DNA from: Planctomycetaceae bacterium
GTDB lineage: Bacteria > Planctomycetota > Planctomycetia > Planctomycetales > Planctomycetaceae
Assembly (NCBI GenBank): GCA_021732415.1
Contig: JAKFVC010000019.1
Coordinates: forward strand, 1 to 39,631
Direction: 5' to 3'
Length of the DNA stretch: 39,631 bases
The translations under genes were made by a program, and so were the position numbers. Of the stretch, positions 1 through 9,627 are shown in pieces. How positions within the stretch are numbered: the stretch's first letter is position 1; every line of letters starts with the position of its first letter. The notes beneath the pieces were generated by a model, which saw nothing but the letters and a program-made list of their open reading frames with translations, did no database searches and had not been told where the DNA came from.

Positions 1-39
1 CCCCCGACCCCTCTCCCCGGGGTACCAGGGCGAGGGGAG
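1..39. repeat. Terminal copy of a G/C-rich dispersed repeat
   Basis: This segment is the reverse complement of the last 39 bases of the window (39593-39631) with a single mismatch. A third copy lies at 35405-35436. The repeat is itself partly palindromic, pairing CCCCTCTCC-type and GGGGAGAGG-type halves. Having the window begin and end on copies of one repeat suggests an assembly that broke at repeats. Confidence 0.9.
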
Positions 40-88
40 AAACTGTCGCTGCGCGCCCTTATTTCGTGTACCGTCGTCATTCCCCCAG

Positions 89-1792
<1,704 letters not shown>

Positions 1793-1890
1793 AGCCCAAA
1801 ACTCCCCAGAGCAGATTGATCGATAAAGAGAAGGACATTTATCATAACAATCTCTGCGGCGGAGGAAACGGTGAGGAGGGAGTTCTTAGT

Positions 1891-2802
1891 TCATAGTTCT
1901 TGGTTCGTGGCTTCTCGATTGCGTTCGAGGTATTGGATGACTTCGGTTGCCACATCGCACCCTGTCACTCGGCGAAACGCTTGCCAGCCGGGGACACCAT
2001 TCACCTCGATGACAAAACTCCGGCCTTCGCGATCGGTTAGCAAATCGATGCCGGCCAGCGGTGCCCCGACAGCCGCTGCGGATCGGATGGCCCATTCTTC
2101 TTGCTCGGAAGTCAGCGCAATCTGCCGGGCATGACCGCTGCGGGACACATTCACGCGAAAGTCATCCGGACAGCAACGCTGCATTCCGCCGAGGATGCGT
2201 CCGCCTAACACCATGACTCGCAGATCGCAGCCCGGATGGTCGACGAAGCGCTGCAGATAGAGGATCGACTGGGTCCGTTCGATCGTGCGAAAGGTGCGGA
2301 GAGCCAGATCCGGATCGCTCACCCGTACGATGCCACGGCCTTCGGAACCGAAGATGGGCTTAATCACCACATCGCCGCCGAGGGCCTCGAAAACTTCCAT
2401 GGCATAGGAGGCCGTTTCACACACGACCGTTTCTGGGACCGGCAATCCGGCCTCGGCCAGCCGGGCGGTGGTGAGATACTTGTCGACCGCGCATTCGACG
2501 GCCTTCGGTGGATTCAACACTTCCACCCCGGCGTCTTGCAGGCGGACGAGGGCGTCCATCCGAAAGACGACTTGTTCGAGGGACCCCGGCGGCATCGTCC
2601 GCACGATGACGGCATCACACTGGGTCAGATCGCTGCCGGTTCCATTGCTGGTTCCACAAACTGGGGCCAGTTGCGACATACTGACACTCGTCGCCAGGCG
2701 TTCGAAGGGGACGAGGCTCGGCACGTGGCCGCGGTCTGTGATGGCGCGACTGAGGTCTCGCGCATACCAACTGTCTGGACGTCCGAGGATGGCGATATGC
2801 AC
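1891..2802 (-). CDS. RimK-like ATP-grasp ligase
   Basis: 303-residue ATP-grasp enzyme of the RimK/MptN type, which forms an amide bond between an acyl-phosphate and an amino acid, usually L-glutamate. Visible marks are an N-terminal Rossmann-like segment (HIAILGRPDSWYARDL), the grasp lysine segment DVVIKPIFGSEGRGI near 144-158, the nucleotide-contact segment YLQRFV, and the metal-binding end IEVNGVPGWQAFR near 266-278. Planctomycetes carry tetrahydromethanopterin C1 genes, and a RimK-like ligase belongs to that cofactor's biosynthesis, so modification of a pterin cofactor is a reasonable idea. Nothing adjacent proves it. The start is GTG followed by CAT ATC. About 100 bp separates this gene from the histidine kinase downstream, so co-transcription is possible. 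Fold and class are confident; the substrate is not. Confidence 0.85.
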   Translation of the reverse strand: MHIAILGRPDSWYARDLSRAITDRGHVPSLVPFERLATSVSMSQLAPVCGTSNGTGSDLTQCDAVIVRTMPPGSLEQVVFRMDALVRLQDAGVEVLNPPKAVECAVDKYLTTARLAEAGLPVPETVVCETASYAMEVFEALGGDVVIKPIFGSEGRGIVRVSDPDLALRTFRTIERTQSILYLQRFVDHPGCDLRVMVLGGRILGGMQRCCPDDFRVNVSRSGHARQIALTSEQEEWAIRSAAAVGAPLAGIDLLTDREGRSFVIEVNGVPGWQAFRRVTGCDVATEVIQYLERNREATNQEL

Positions 2803-2846
2803 GAGCGAGCTTTGCTAATGGTTTGTATGTGAGCGGCACGGCGTAT

Positions 2847-3095
2847 CGTGGGACGGGTCTCCAGGCCCGTCCGTCACTCCGGAAATGAGCTGATAATTGA
2901 AGCACAGTCACAAAACAAGTGAAGCCAGGTGAGCCGGGTGCCGTAAGGGCCCGGATAGCTCGCTCGTGGCCGACGCTGCTAGCGTCGGTAATACGCCGAC
3001 GCTAGCAGCGTCGGCCACGGGGTCCGGGACATTGCGGCACCCGGTTCGAAAATTCGAACCAAAAGGGACGGAGGGGCCTGGAGACCCGTCCCACG
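2847..3095. repeat. Nested hairpin element A (outer 21-bp and inner 24-bp inverted repeats)
   Basis: This fills most of the 305-bp gap between the ATP-grasp gene and the kinase. The outer arms, 2847-2867 and 3075-3095, are a perfect 21-bp inverted repeat (family GTGGGACGGGTCTCCAGGCC). Inside, 2965-2988 and 2996-3019 form a perfect 24-bp inverted repeat (GTGGCCGACGCTGCTAGCG-type) with a 7-nt loop. A further short palindrome GGTTCG...CGAACC lies at about 3043-3060. The outer family recurs at 9268-9613 with a different inner element. Confidence 0.93.
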
Positions 3096-3107
3096 ACACG
3101 GGCAGCC

Positions 3108-4808
3108 TCAGTTCTGTGGCGACGGTTGATTCGCGTTAGGATCGGGATTCGCCTCTTCGGGTACATTGCCTTCGAGCAATTGAACGGCTTCGGATCTCGA
3201 TTTTCCGCTACGGCGCGCCTTGGCATAATTGACAAAGCGTTCCAACTCTTTGTTCTCGTTGTAAAGAGATTTCACACTATCCCAGATGTTCTCGGCCTCC
3301 AAACGTTGCCCATTCGAATCCAACTGATCCGCTTTCTTCAGCGCGCTGTTGAGAATCTGCAATCGTTCGGCCGCGGACTGACTCCCCGCCTTCTGCAAGA
3401 GCGCAGCGCGGCGACGTGCCAGATTGCGAATCGGAGTCGCTTTCTCCTGGGTGCTAAAAACGGTGACTAGACTGTTATATTTCTCGAGGGCGGTCACGCG
3501 ATCCCCGAACTGTTCCAAGTCGTAGGCCTTTTTGAAGTGTCGCTCGATTTCATCCTTGAGCTCACGTCCCTTTTCGATCTTCACCATCAGTAGCTTTTCG
3601 ACACGATCCAGTTCGACATCCTCGACAAACTGCTTGGCCTCGGCAACATGCTTCCCGTTGGGAAATCGCCGGATCAATTCGTGGAGATATTCAGTCTCCG
3701 CGCGTTCCCGATCATCGACCTTATCGGACTTCATCAACGGTTGAGCGAGAGCAAACAACCGCTCCTCACTCTTGGGCCACATCAGGAAAGTGACCAGTCC
3801 CACGATCGCGACGAGGCAGGAGGCCAGAAACCAGGTTCGTTCATAGATCGGCGAATTGTCCGTCTTCTTTTTCTTCTTGCGTTTCAACAGCTTCGCGACA
3901 TCTGTTTCGCCGACCGTGGAGACCGCGATGCCCGTCGGCTGACCCGTCACGGCGTGCTCGGCCACGCTGACGTTGTGGGCGACCTTTTCGTTCACTTCGC
4001 GCAGGGCCTGCTCGACGGCCAGCGCATCGCGCGGCCGTTTATCGGGCTCTTTCTCCATCAGGTTGAGAATCACCTTCTCCAACCAGATCGGGCAATCCAG
4101 GACCTCAGTGCAGACGCGCGGCGGCTTCTTGGTGAGATGTGCCATCAACAGTTCGGCTGTCGTCTCGCTCTGGAAGGGAGTTTTTCCAGTCACCAGTTCG
4201 TACAACACGACACCGAACGCATACAGGTCCGTCTTGGCGGTGATTGGGGAACTGCCGCTGATTTGTTCGGGAGCCATGTAGGCAAACGTACCCAGCGTTT
4301 TGCCGGCGGCAGTCAAGGCGGTCGCGTCGCTGATGCGCGCCAGGCCGAAGTCGGCCAGCTTGATGTTGCCGGACTTATCGAGCATCAGATTAGGCGGCTT
4401 CAAATCGCGGTGGACGACGCCGTTTTCGTGAGCGTGCTCCAGGGCGGCACAAATCTGGAGGCCGTACTCAATCACCTGCTGCCAATCAAATTTACCCTTC
4501 TTCTTGAGCATCTCCGACAGCGAGCCCCCTTCCACCAGTTCCATGGCATAGAACCGCTGAGAACCCAGCCGGCCACCGCCGTAACATTGGACGATGTTGG
4601 GGTGCTTGAGCTTCTTGAGAATCTCGAGTTCGCGCGTGAACCGGGCGATCAGCTTTTCGTCTTCCTGGAGGCCGGGAGACAGCACTTTCAGGGCGACGAC
4701 CTGGCCCGTCTTGTTGTACTTGGCGCGGTAGACGACGCCCATGCCACCGGCACCGAGCTGCTCTAAAAGCTCAAAGGGGCCGATCGAGCGGTTCTGCATA
4801 CCGGGCAT
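3108..4808 (-). CDS. Transmembrane Ser/Thr protein kinase
   Basis: Hanks-type kinase of about 566 residues (PknB-like). The catalytic domain (about 10-270) shows the glycine loop GAGGMGVV, lysine in VALKVL, the catalytic loop HRDLKPPN, the DFG motif and APEQ at the end of the activation segment. A basic stretch (KRKKKKK) precedes a single membrane span of about 20 residues (WFLASCLVAIVGLVTFLMW, near 325-345). The last ~220 residues are helical, charged and TPR/coiled-coil-like, and should lie outside the cytoplasm. The reading frame is open from a TTG at 4814; I prefer the ATG at 4808, and the ATG at 4799 is also possible. The gene is isolated on both sides by repeat-filled gaps. The kinase fold is certain; target and ligand are unknown. 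Confidence 0.93.
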   Translation of the reverse strand: MPGMQNRSIGPFELLEQLGAGGMGVVYRAKYNKTGQVVALKVLSPGLQEDEKLIARFTRELEILKKLKHPNIVQCYGGGRLGSQRFYAMELVEGGSLSEMLKKKGKFDWQQVIEYGLQICAALEHAHENGVVHRDLKPPNLMLDKSGNIKLADFGLARISDATALTAAGKTLGTFAYMAPEQISGSSPITAKTDLYAFGVVLYELVTGKTPFQSETTAELLMAHLTKKPPRVCTEVLDCPIWLEKVILNLMEKEPDKRPRDALAVEQALREVNEKVAHNVSVAEHAVTGQPTGIAVSTVGETDVAKLLKRKKKKKTDNSPIYERTWFLASCLVAIVGLVTFLMWPKSEERLFALAQPLMKSDKVDDRERAETEYLHELIRRFPNGKHVAEAKQFVEDVELDRVEKLLMVKIEKGRELKDEIERHFKKAYDLEQFGDRVTALEKYNSLVTVFSTQEKATPIRNLARRRAALLQKAGSQSAAERLQILNSALKKADQLDSNGQRLEAENIWDSVKSLYNENKELERFVNYAKARRSGKSRSEAVQLLEGNVPEEANPDPNANQPSPQN

Positions 4809-4814
4809 TCCCAA

Positions 4815-5522
4815 GCGTAGGCTGCGGTGAGGAGAGCCGGCACACAGCCGGCCCCGTCTTCGGAAATCGTATCATTGATTACGACGAATTGATCACGCAA
4901 GTCTAACTGAAACTGACAACTAAGCATATCAATCGGAACGGGCAAGAATCTGCCTGATGGATCCGATAGCTGGTAAATTAGAGATCAGATTCACCACGGA
5001 GACACGGAGAGCACGGAGAACTGATTGGAGAATTCTCCGTGCTCTCCGTGTCTCCGTGGTGAAATCCTCTGTCTTCTGATGCACCAAACACGCCCTGGAC
5101 CCAGCGGCTGATTACGGTCAATACCTCAAATTGTTCCTGCTTTGCCTACTGTTTGCAACGAACTCCCGCAGTTCTCGCCATTTTCACGGATTTCGGCTGT
5201 CGCGATGGTAGTATTTTTTACAAAAGCCCCCTCGACCGGCAACTTTGACCGAAATCTGAAGTTGACGCGTTTTCCGACATGTGGAGAATCCCCGCCGGGC
5301 TTACCCAGAAGTCCCTGGATCCGTCCCAGCGGTCCGCACATGCCAGTCTTGATTTCCGTCAGTACTTCCTCCGTCCAAGTTGTTGAGCAAGTCGAAATTA
5401 CGGCCTTCTATGTCCGTCCGTGACCCGTCAGCCCCCAGGCTGCGAGCCACCCGCGACAGCCCGCATTCCGATCTGCTTTTCCTTGTGATCTGTTTCCCGA
5501 TCCCGCAAGAACAGGTCTTCCC
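4815..5522. other. Gene-poor gap with one perfect hairpin repeat
   Basis: About 700 bp separates the divergently transcribed kinase and outer-membrane genes, so it should hold both promoters. The only clear structure is the 31-bp inverted repeat at 4990-5063. A 38-codon frame from ATG 5410 ends at a TGA overlapping the next gene's GTG start (GTGA). It resembles nothing I know and is probably chance. Confidence 0.6.
4990..5063. repeat. Perfect 31-bp inverted repeat (CACGGAGACACGGAG family)
   Basis: Arms 4990-5020 and 5033-5063 are perfect reverse complements with a 12-nt loop. The arms are internally repetitive (ACGGAGACACGGAG...CACGGAGAA). A near-identical copy is the inner hairpin at 37415-37488, and a diverged relative lies at about 33103-33235. 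No T-run follows on either strand, so a simple terminator role is not obvious. Confidence 0.95.
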
Positions 5523-6821
5523 GTGAATACAGCATTGATCTACCTGCTCGCCGCCAGCCTTGGCTTCGCCGAAGTACCGGCGGCCTCGCCCACGACCATC
5601 CCCGCTTCGTCGGGCTATTCGGCCGCATTGGCCGATGTGACCAGCGAGGGTCCGGTCAGCGATTGGATTGCTTCCGAATATCCGTTCCTGGGAGGCCGCA
5701 AGCGCGAGTCGACGCGGATCCAGATGGGTGTTGGCATCCAACAGGCAGAGCGCAATATCATTCGCGGCCAAAGTGGTGACGCGCCCGCTTACGATACTGC
5801 TCCTCAGACACAGTCGTCAGAAGCCCAGACGTTCGTCCAAGGCGATCCGAATCAGGGGATCGTCAACGGTCCGGCGTTAGGTGCACCGTATCAGCCCAAT
5901 GTTCCGTATGATCCATTCCTCGGTGGAGGTGCGGGCTACGATCCTCTGGCTGTCACGGGGGCTCCCGCGGGCCTGGAGTACTACGATCCGTATTCGCGAG
6001 ATTTCCAGTACGGCATCCTGGGAGCACAACCTTACCGCCTGGGTACCGTGGCCAATCACGAAGTGGGCTACATCTTCCCCTCGTCCACCCACAACAACGG
6101 AGTCAGCGGCAACTTCAGCGTCATCGAAACCAACAACCAGTGGCGAAATTCCTGGTACATGCCCTCGGGAGCCATCTTTTCGTGGAAGCCGGAATTTGAT
6201 GCCCGCGGCTGGTCCGGCCCGAACGGGGTTCCGCTTCCCGGACATGCCTACCGGTTCGCCTCGGACATTGAATTGGGAGCCCAGGGCCCCGGTCCGTGGG
6301 GCTTCCAGATAGGATTTACGCCGTGGCTCGCCACCGACTTTGACAAGCAACTCAACAGCAGCGCCTGGATGTTCGACGGCCGTGCCATGCTGTTCTTCAA
6401 ACCGGACCCCACTTTAATGCTGGTCGGCGGCGTGGGCTATTGGGATCGCGTGATCGACCGCGTCATTCCTTATGCTGGTGTAGTGTGGACTCCCGATGAA
6501 CAATGGGAATTGCGCATTCTGTTCCCGAAGTCGCGCATCAGCGTCTTCATGGGCGATTGGGGCTACGGCGGCGTCTGGCTGTACGGCTCGGCCGAATACA
6601 ACGTGGAAGCCTACCAGGTGGGTCTGACCACGCTGAATAGTGGTGACCAGGTCGAAATCCGAGACTACCGGGCGTTGATCGGATTGCGATCCGACAATGG
6701 GTTCGTCTCGTCCTTCCTCGAAGGGGGTTATGTCTTCGACCGGCATGTCGATTTCGCCGGAAAACACCCCGACTTCAACGTCAACGACGGCTGGATGATC
6801 CGCACCGGAATCCGGTTCTAG
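5523..6821 (+). CDS. Outer-membrane beta-barrel protein
   Basis: 432 residues. A short hydrophobic N-terminus (NTALIYLLAASLGFAEVPA) reads as a signal peptide cleaved near residue 18-22. Residues 25-150 are low-complexity and rich in Gly, Pro, Gln and Asp. From about 190 to the end, alternating aromatic and polar residues, many Gly/Trp/Tyr and a C-terminal phenylalanine (MIRTGIRF) are typical of a bacterial outer-membrane barrel. The segment VIPYAGVVWTPDEQWELRILFPKSRI resembles barrel proteins widespread in planctomycetes (possibly DUF6268-like). The start is GTG; no in-frame ATG lies close upstream, so the N-terminus is uncertain. It is transcribed alone. The localisation call is fair; the function is unknown. 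Confidence 0.75.
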   Translation: MNTALIYLLAASLGFAEVPAASPTTIPASSGYSAALADVTSEGPVSDWIASEYPFLGGRKRESTRIQMGVGIQQAERNIIRGQSGDAPAYDTAPQTQSSEAQTFVQGDPNQGIVNGPALGAPYQPNVPYDPFLGGGAGYDPLAVTGAPAGLEYYDPYSRDFQYGILGAQPYRLGTVANHEVGYIFPSSTHNNGVSGNFSVIETNNQWRNSWYMPSGAIFSWKPEFDARGWSGPNGVPLPGHAYRFASDIELGAQGPGPWGFQIGFTPWLATDFDKQLNSSAWMFDGRAMLFFKPDPTLMLVGGVGYWDRVIDRVIPYAGVVWTPDEQWELRILFPKSRISVFMGDWGYGGVWLYGSAEYNVEAYQVGLTTLNSGDQVEIRDYRALIGLRSDNGFVSSFLEGGYVFDRHVDFAGKHPDFNVNDGWMIRTGIRF

Positions 6822-6868
6822 GGGATCGGGAGTCGGGGCCCGTAACTGTCAACGAAACACGTTGACCA

Positions 6869-7150
6869 AGGCGAGCGTCCGGCGTAAGCCGGATGGTTGT
6901 TACACGGGCCCGATCAACCAATCACCGTCACTCAAACGAGCGACCGAGATCAATCAATATCTCTTGATTCGGGCGCCACTGGCTCGGCCAGTGCAAACCA
7001 CATTCGAGTCGCTGATACTCGTCGCAACGGACGCACGCAAGATTTCTGACGAATTCTTCTACGAGAACGCTCCCCGCGACTAGGTTTAAGTCGAGTCAAT
7101 TGTCGCCGACAGTCGCTAACAACCATCCGGCTTACGCCGGACGCTCGCCT
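6869..7150. repeat. Nested hairpin element B (34-bp outer inverted repeat)
   Basis: Arms 6869-6902 and 7117-7150 are perfect 34-bp reverse complements (GCGAGCGTCCGGCGTAAGCC family), 214 nt apart. Between them is a short hairpin CACTGGC-TCG-GCCAGTG at 6977-6993. It is related to the 26-bp arms at 9401-9480. A diverged single arm of the outer family occurs at about 33420-33450. The element occupies the whole gap between the convergent barrel and TPR genes, with one arm 20 bp from the TPR stop codon. Confidence 0.92.
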
Positions 7151-7169
7151 AAGCGCTGTTTGTGCGACG

Positions 7170-8579
7170 TTACTCCGGCTCGCCGCCGCCTTCCAATCGG
7201 GCTAGTCGTTCGCGATTGTCTTTGTAGTCGTAATCGTACTCCAACACCGTCTGGTAGCTACGAATCGCGGCATCCTTGTCCTTCATCTCTTCGCACACAC
7301 GTCCCAGGTGGTAATGCAGATCGAGGAAGACGTCTAGATTGTCATCCGACTTGCATTCCGGCACCGCCGTTTCGAATTGGCGGCGAGACAGCGGGTACTG
7401 CTTCTCATAGATGAAGCATTTGCCCAAGTTGATCAATGAATCCACTTTACGCCGCGCATCACCGCGTGATTTCTGCAGCAAGGGGATCGCCAGTTGGTGC
7501 CGCTTGTCCCGCATATAAAGCAGGGCCAGGTCGAACTTCAAGGTCATATCTTGCGGGTAATGTTCGATGCGCGACGAGTAGATTTCGATCTCGCGCTCCA
7601 TCAACTCACGCTTGGCATCCTTGTATTTCCGCTCGGTGAACTTGTTCTCCGGATCTGCCACGGCCTCTTCCCGAGCAAATCCCACCGCCCGGCGCATGAT
7701 ATCGAGCTGCACGTCTTCCAATTGTTCGCGAATCTTGATTTCGCCGCCCGAGACTTCCAACGCCTTTTCGAGAGCCTCGGCGGTTTTCTCCAGGCTCCCT
7801 TCACGACGCAGAAAATCGGCCAGCTTGAGGTAGTTGTCCTTGTTTTTCGGATCCTTCCGGACGGCTCGTTCGAGATCCGCCTGGACCGACATCCCCGGCC
7901 CGTCGGCCGTGTCCTTATTCATCTTGTCCGCAAGGACTTTCTGCACCTGGCGAATGTCATCGGCATTCTCATAGCCGCCCCGATGAACGGTCTTCTGGGC
8001 CGAGAGTGACGTAATCTTCGACCGGGCCTCGCCGTCCAGATTGTCCAGACGCAGCAGTTTCGTGTAGATCTCGATGGCCTCGTCGTACTTGCTCCGGCCT
8101 TCGTAGTTCTTCGCCAGGGGACGCAAGTAGTCCTTGTTGTTGGGATCTCCCTTCACAGCCCGTTCGTAGCAATACCCCGCGGGTTCGATGTAGCCGAGAT
8201 TGGTGAGCGCGTCACCCAGATCGGCGTTCAACTGGGGATCCCAGGGATTGATGGCGAGACCGTCCTCAGACAACTTGGCGATCTGCTTCCAGTCGCTCTG
8301 CATGCGACATTTCTTGATGGTCGCCTTGGTCGTCATTAATTTCATGCCGGCCATCGCCGCGCCCGACTGATTATTGTTATAGCGCTTTTCGGTCACTCCG
8401 CGCAAGGATTGCCGATAGACGAGGTTGTCGGGCACCAGCTCGACCGCCGTCTTGAACATCTGGCACGAATACTCCCAGTTCTGCTTCATCATGGCTTCGG
8501 TACCACGTTTGAAACAGTCTTTCGCAATCTGACTCTTGCGATCATCACCCATGCCGCCGGTCATCGTAGCATTACCCAT
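7170..8579 (-). CDS. Tetratricopeptide-repeat protein
   Basis: 469 residues built of TPR-like helical pairs. Recognisable units include DCFKRGTEAMMKQNWEYSCQMFKTAVELVPDN (about 22-53), DYLRPLAKNYEGRSKYDEAIEIYTKLLRLD, DNYLKLADFLRREGSLEKTAEALEKALEV, and near the C-terminus YHLGRVCEEMKDKDAAIRSYQTVLEYDYD. There is no signal peptide or membrane span, so it should be a cytoplasmic scaffold. A stretch at about 74-110 (GAAMAGMKLMTTKATIKKCRMQSDWKQIAKL) is not TPR-like and looks like a family-specific linker. The ATG at 8579 has no strong ribosome site. A truncated paralogue lies directly upstream on the same strand. Planctomycete-type TPR protein with no assigned role. Confidence 0.85.
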   Translation of the reverse strand: MGNATMTGGMGDDRKSQIAKDCFKRGTEAMMKQNWEYSCQMFKTAVELVPDNLVYRQSLRGVTEKRYNNNQSGAAMAGMKLMTTKATIKKCRMQSDWKQIAKLSEDGLAINPWDPQLNADLGDALTNLGYIEPAGYCYERAVKGDPNNKDYLRPLAKNYEGRSKYDEAIEIYTKLLRLDNLDGEARSKITSLSAQKTVHRGGYENADDIRQVQKVLADKMNKDTADGPGMSVQADLERAVRKDPKNKDNYLKLADFLRREGSLEKTAEALEKALEVSGGEIKIREQLEDVQLDIMRRAVGFAREEAVADPENKFTERKYKDAKRELMEREIEIYSSRIEHYPQDMTLKFDLALLYMRDKRHQLAIPLLQKSRGDARRKVDSLINLGKCFIYEKQYPLSRRQFETAVPECKSDDNLDVFLDLHYHLGRVCEEMKDKDAAIRSYQTVLEYDYDYKDNRERLARLEGGGEPE

Positions 8580-8663
8580 TATGGAATTTAGTTTTCTGTG
8601 AAGAAACTCACCCGGTGTTCGATCAAGCGGGAACCATCCGGCGGGGCCGTTAGGTTTCCGTTA

Positions 8664-9122
8664 TTATTCCAGTTCTCCCGCCCGATGAAAACACCAGACG
8701 GCCACTTCCTCATAGCCCATTAATCTTAACGCGTTCCCCAAGTCTGAGTGCAGTGCCTGATCCCAGGGGTTTATGGCGAGGCCGTCTTCGCACAGCTTGG
8801 CGATTGACTTCCAATCGCTCTGCAATCCGCACTTTTTGATCGATGCTTTCGTAGGCCTCAATTTCATACTTGCCATTGCGGCACCGGTGCCGTTGTGTCG
8901 GTATCGCTTTTCTGTCACACGCCGCAAAACGCCACGATACAGCAACACTTCCGGTACCAGATCAACCGCAGTTCGAATCATCTGACATACGTAGTCCCAG
9001 TCCTGCCTCTTCATCGCTTCGGCGCCACGCTTAAAGAAGTCATCAGCAATCTTCCGCTCGGTATAGCTGGCCTGCTTCCGATGGGGATCGTTCGAGTCTG
9101 GAGCACTGAGGGTTACGATCAT
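8664..9122 (-). CDS. Truncated tandem paralogue of the TPR protein
   Basis: 152 residues, closely similar along nearly its whole length to the first ~150 residues of the neighbouring TPR protein. Shared blocks include VTEKRY, the GAAMA-MKL linker, the KA-IKKC segment, QSDWK-IAKL and EDGLAINPWD. It stops shortly after the first long TPR region. I chose the ATG at 9122 because GAGGA lies 4-5 nt upstream; an upstream TTG at 9158 is less likely. The 5' leaders of both copies also resemble each other (GAAGAAACT versus GAAAGAAACT, GATCAAGC, and TTATTATT further up), so the duplication took in upstream DNA. The open frame is intact, with conservative changes, so it may be a functional short protein and not debris. 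Confidence 0.75.
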   Translation of the reverse strand: MIVTLSAPDSNDPHRKQASYTERKIADDFFKRGAEAMKRQDWDYVCQMIRTAVDLVPEVLLYRGVLRRVTEKRYRHNGTGAAMASMKLRPTKASIKKCGLQSDWKSIAKLCEDGLAINPWDQALHSDLGNALRLMGYEEVAVWCFHRAGELE

Positions 9123-9267
9123 AGTTCCTCGAAAGAAACTAAGCTTGTGATCAAGCAAGACGTGGTCGCCGAAGTGAAACTGGCGATATCTCTTATTATT
9201 TCAGTGTCGGATATGCAAGTATAGCAGGAAATCGCCGGGGTGGCTGGAATGCAGAGACTGCACTCGC

Positions 9268-9613
9268 CGTGGGACGGGTCTCCAGGCCCGTCCGAGCCTG
9301 CAACCATTCAACTCTGAAGAAATTCGGCCCTTGCGAACGTCGCGCAGCGCACGGTTTGATTTCAGTACCGAGGTCCGCCCGCTTCAATAAGGCCAAAATT
9401 TGGGTGCCACTGGCTGTGCCAGTGCTCGTGGTCTTTCGACTCGTTGCCCGGCAAAGCACTGGCACAGCCAGTGGCACCCAGATTCCTGAGTTTTTTGGAA
9501 AAAAGAAGCAGTATTGATTGATGGAAGTCGGCGCTGCGCGAAGCTCGTAAGGAGCTATTGGTGTGTTACGTGGCTGGTTACAGGCTCAGACGGGCCAGGA
9601 GACCCGTCCCACG
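9268..9613. repeat. Nested hairpin element C (33-bp outer, 26-bp inner inverted repeats)
   Basis: Outer arms 9268-9300 and 9581-9613 match over 33 bp with two mismatches; they belong to the GTGGGACGGGTCTCC family also seen at 2847-3095. Inner arms 9401-9426 and 9455-9480 form a perfect 26-bp inverted repeat (TGGGTGCCACTGGC family). The inner family also appears, diverged, at 6975-6993. The element fills the 505-bp gap between the truncated TPR gene and the end of the kinase-WD40 gene. Confidence 0.93.
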
Positions 9614-9627
9614 ATACGACCTACGAC

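Noticed and set aside
2965-3019. CRISPR-like or tRNA-like structure
   Set aside because: Only two inverted arms and no regularly spaced direct repeats; no cloverleaf or CCA-type end.
3648-4766. 372-codon plus-strand frame
   Set aside because: Lies wholly antisense to the Ser/Thr kinase catalytic domain and shows no family features.
4990-5063. Hairpin as transcription terminator of the kinase
   Set aside because: It lies upstream of the kinase start, not after its stop, and has no T-run; better explained as a dispersed repeat.
5410-5526. 38-codon frame overlapping the barrel gene start (GTGA)
   Set aside because: A possible leader peptide, but there is no ribosome site and no recognisable sequence; the overlap can be chance.
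9268-9613. Insertion sequence with terminal inverted repeats
   Set aside because: The 280 bp between arms encodes no transposase, and the inner part is another hairpin repeat. A non-autonomous element is possible, but an IS is not supported.
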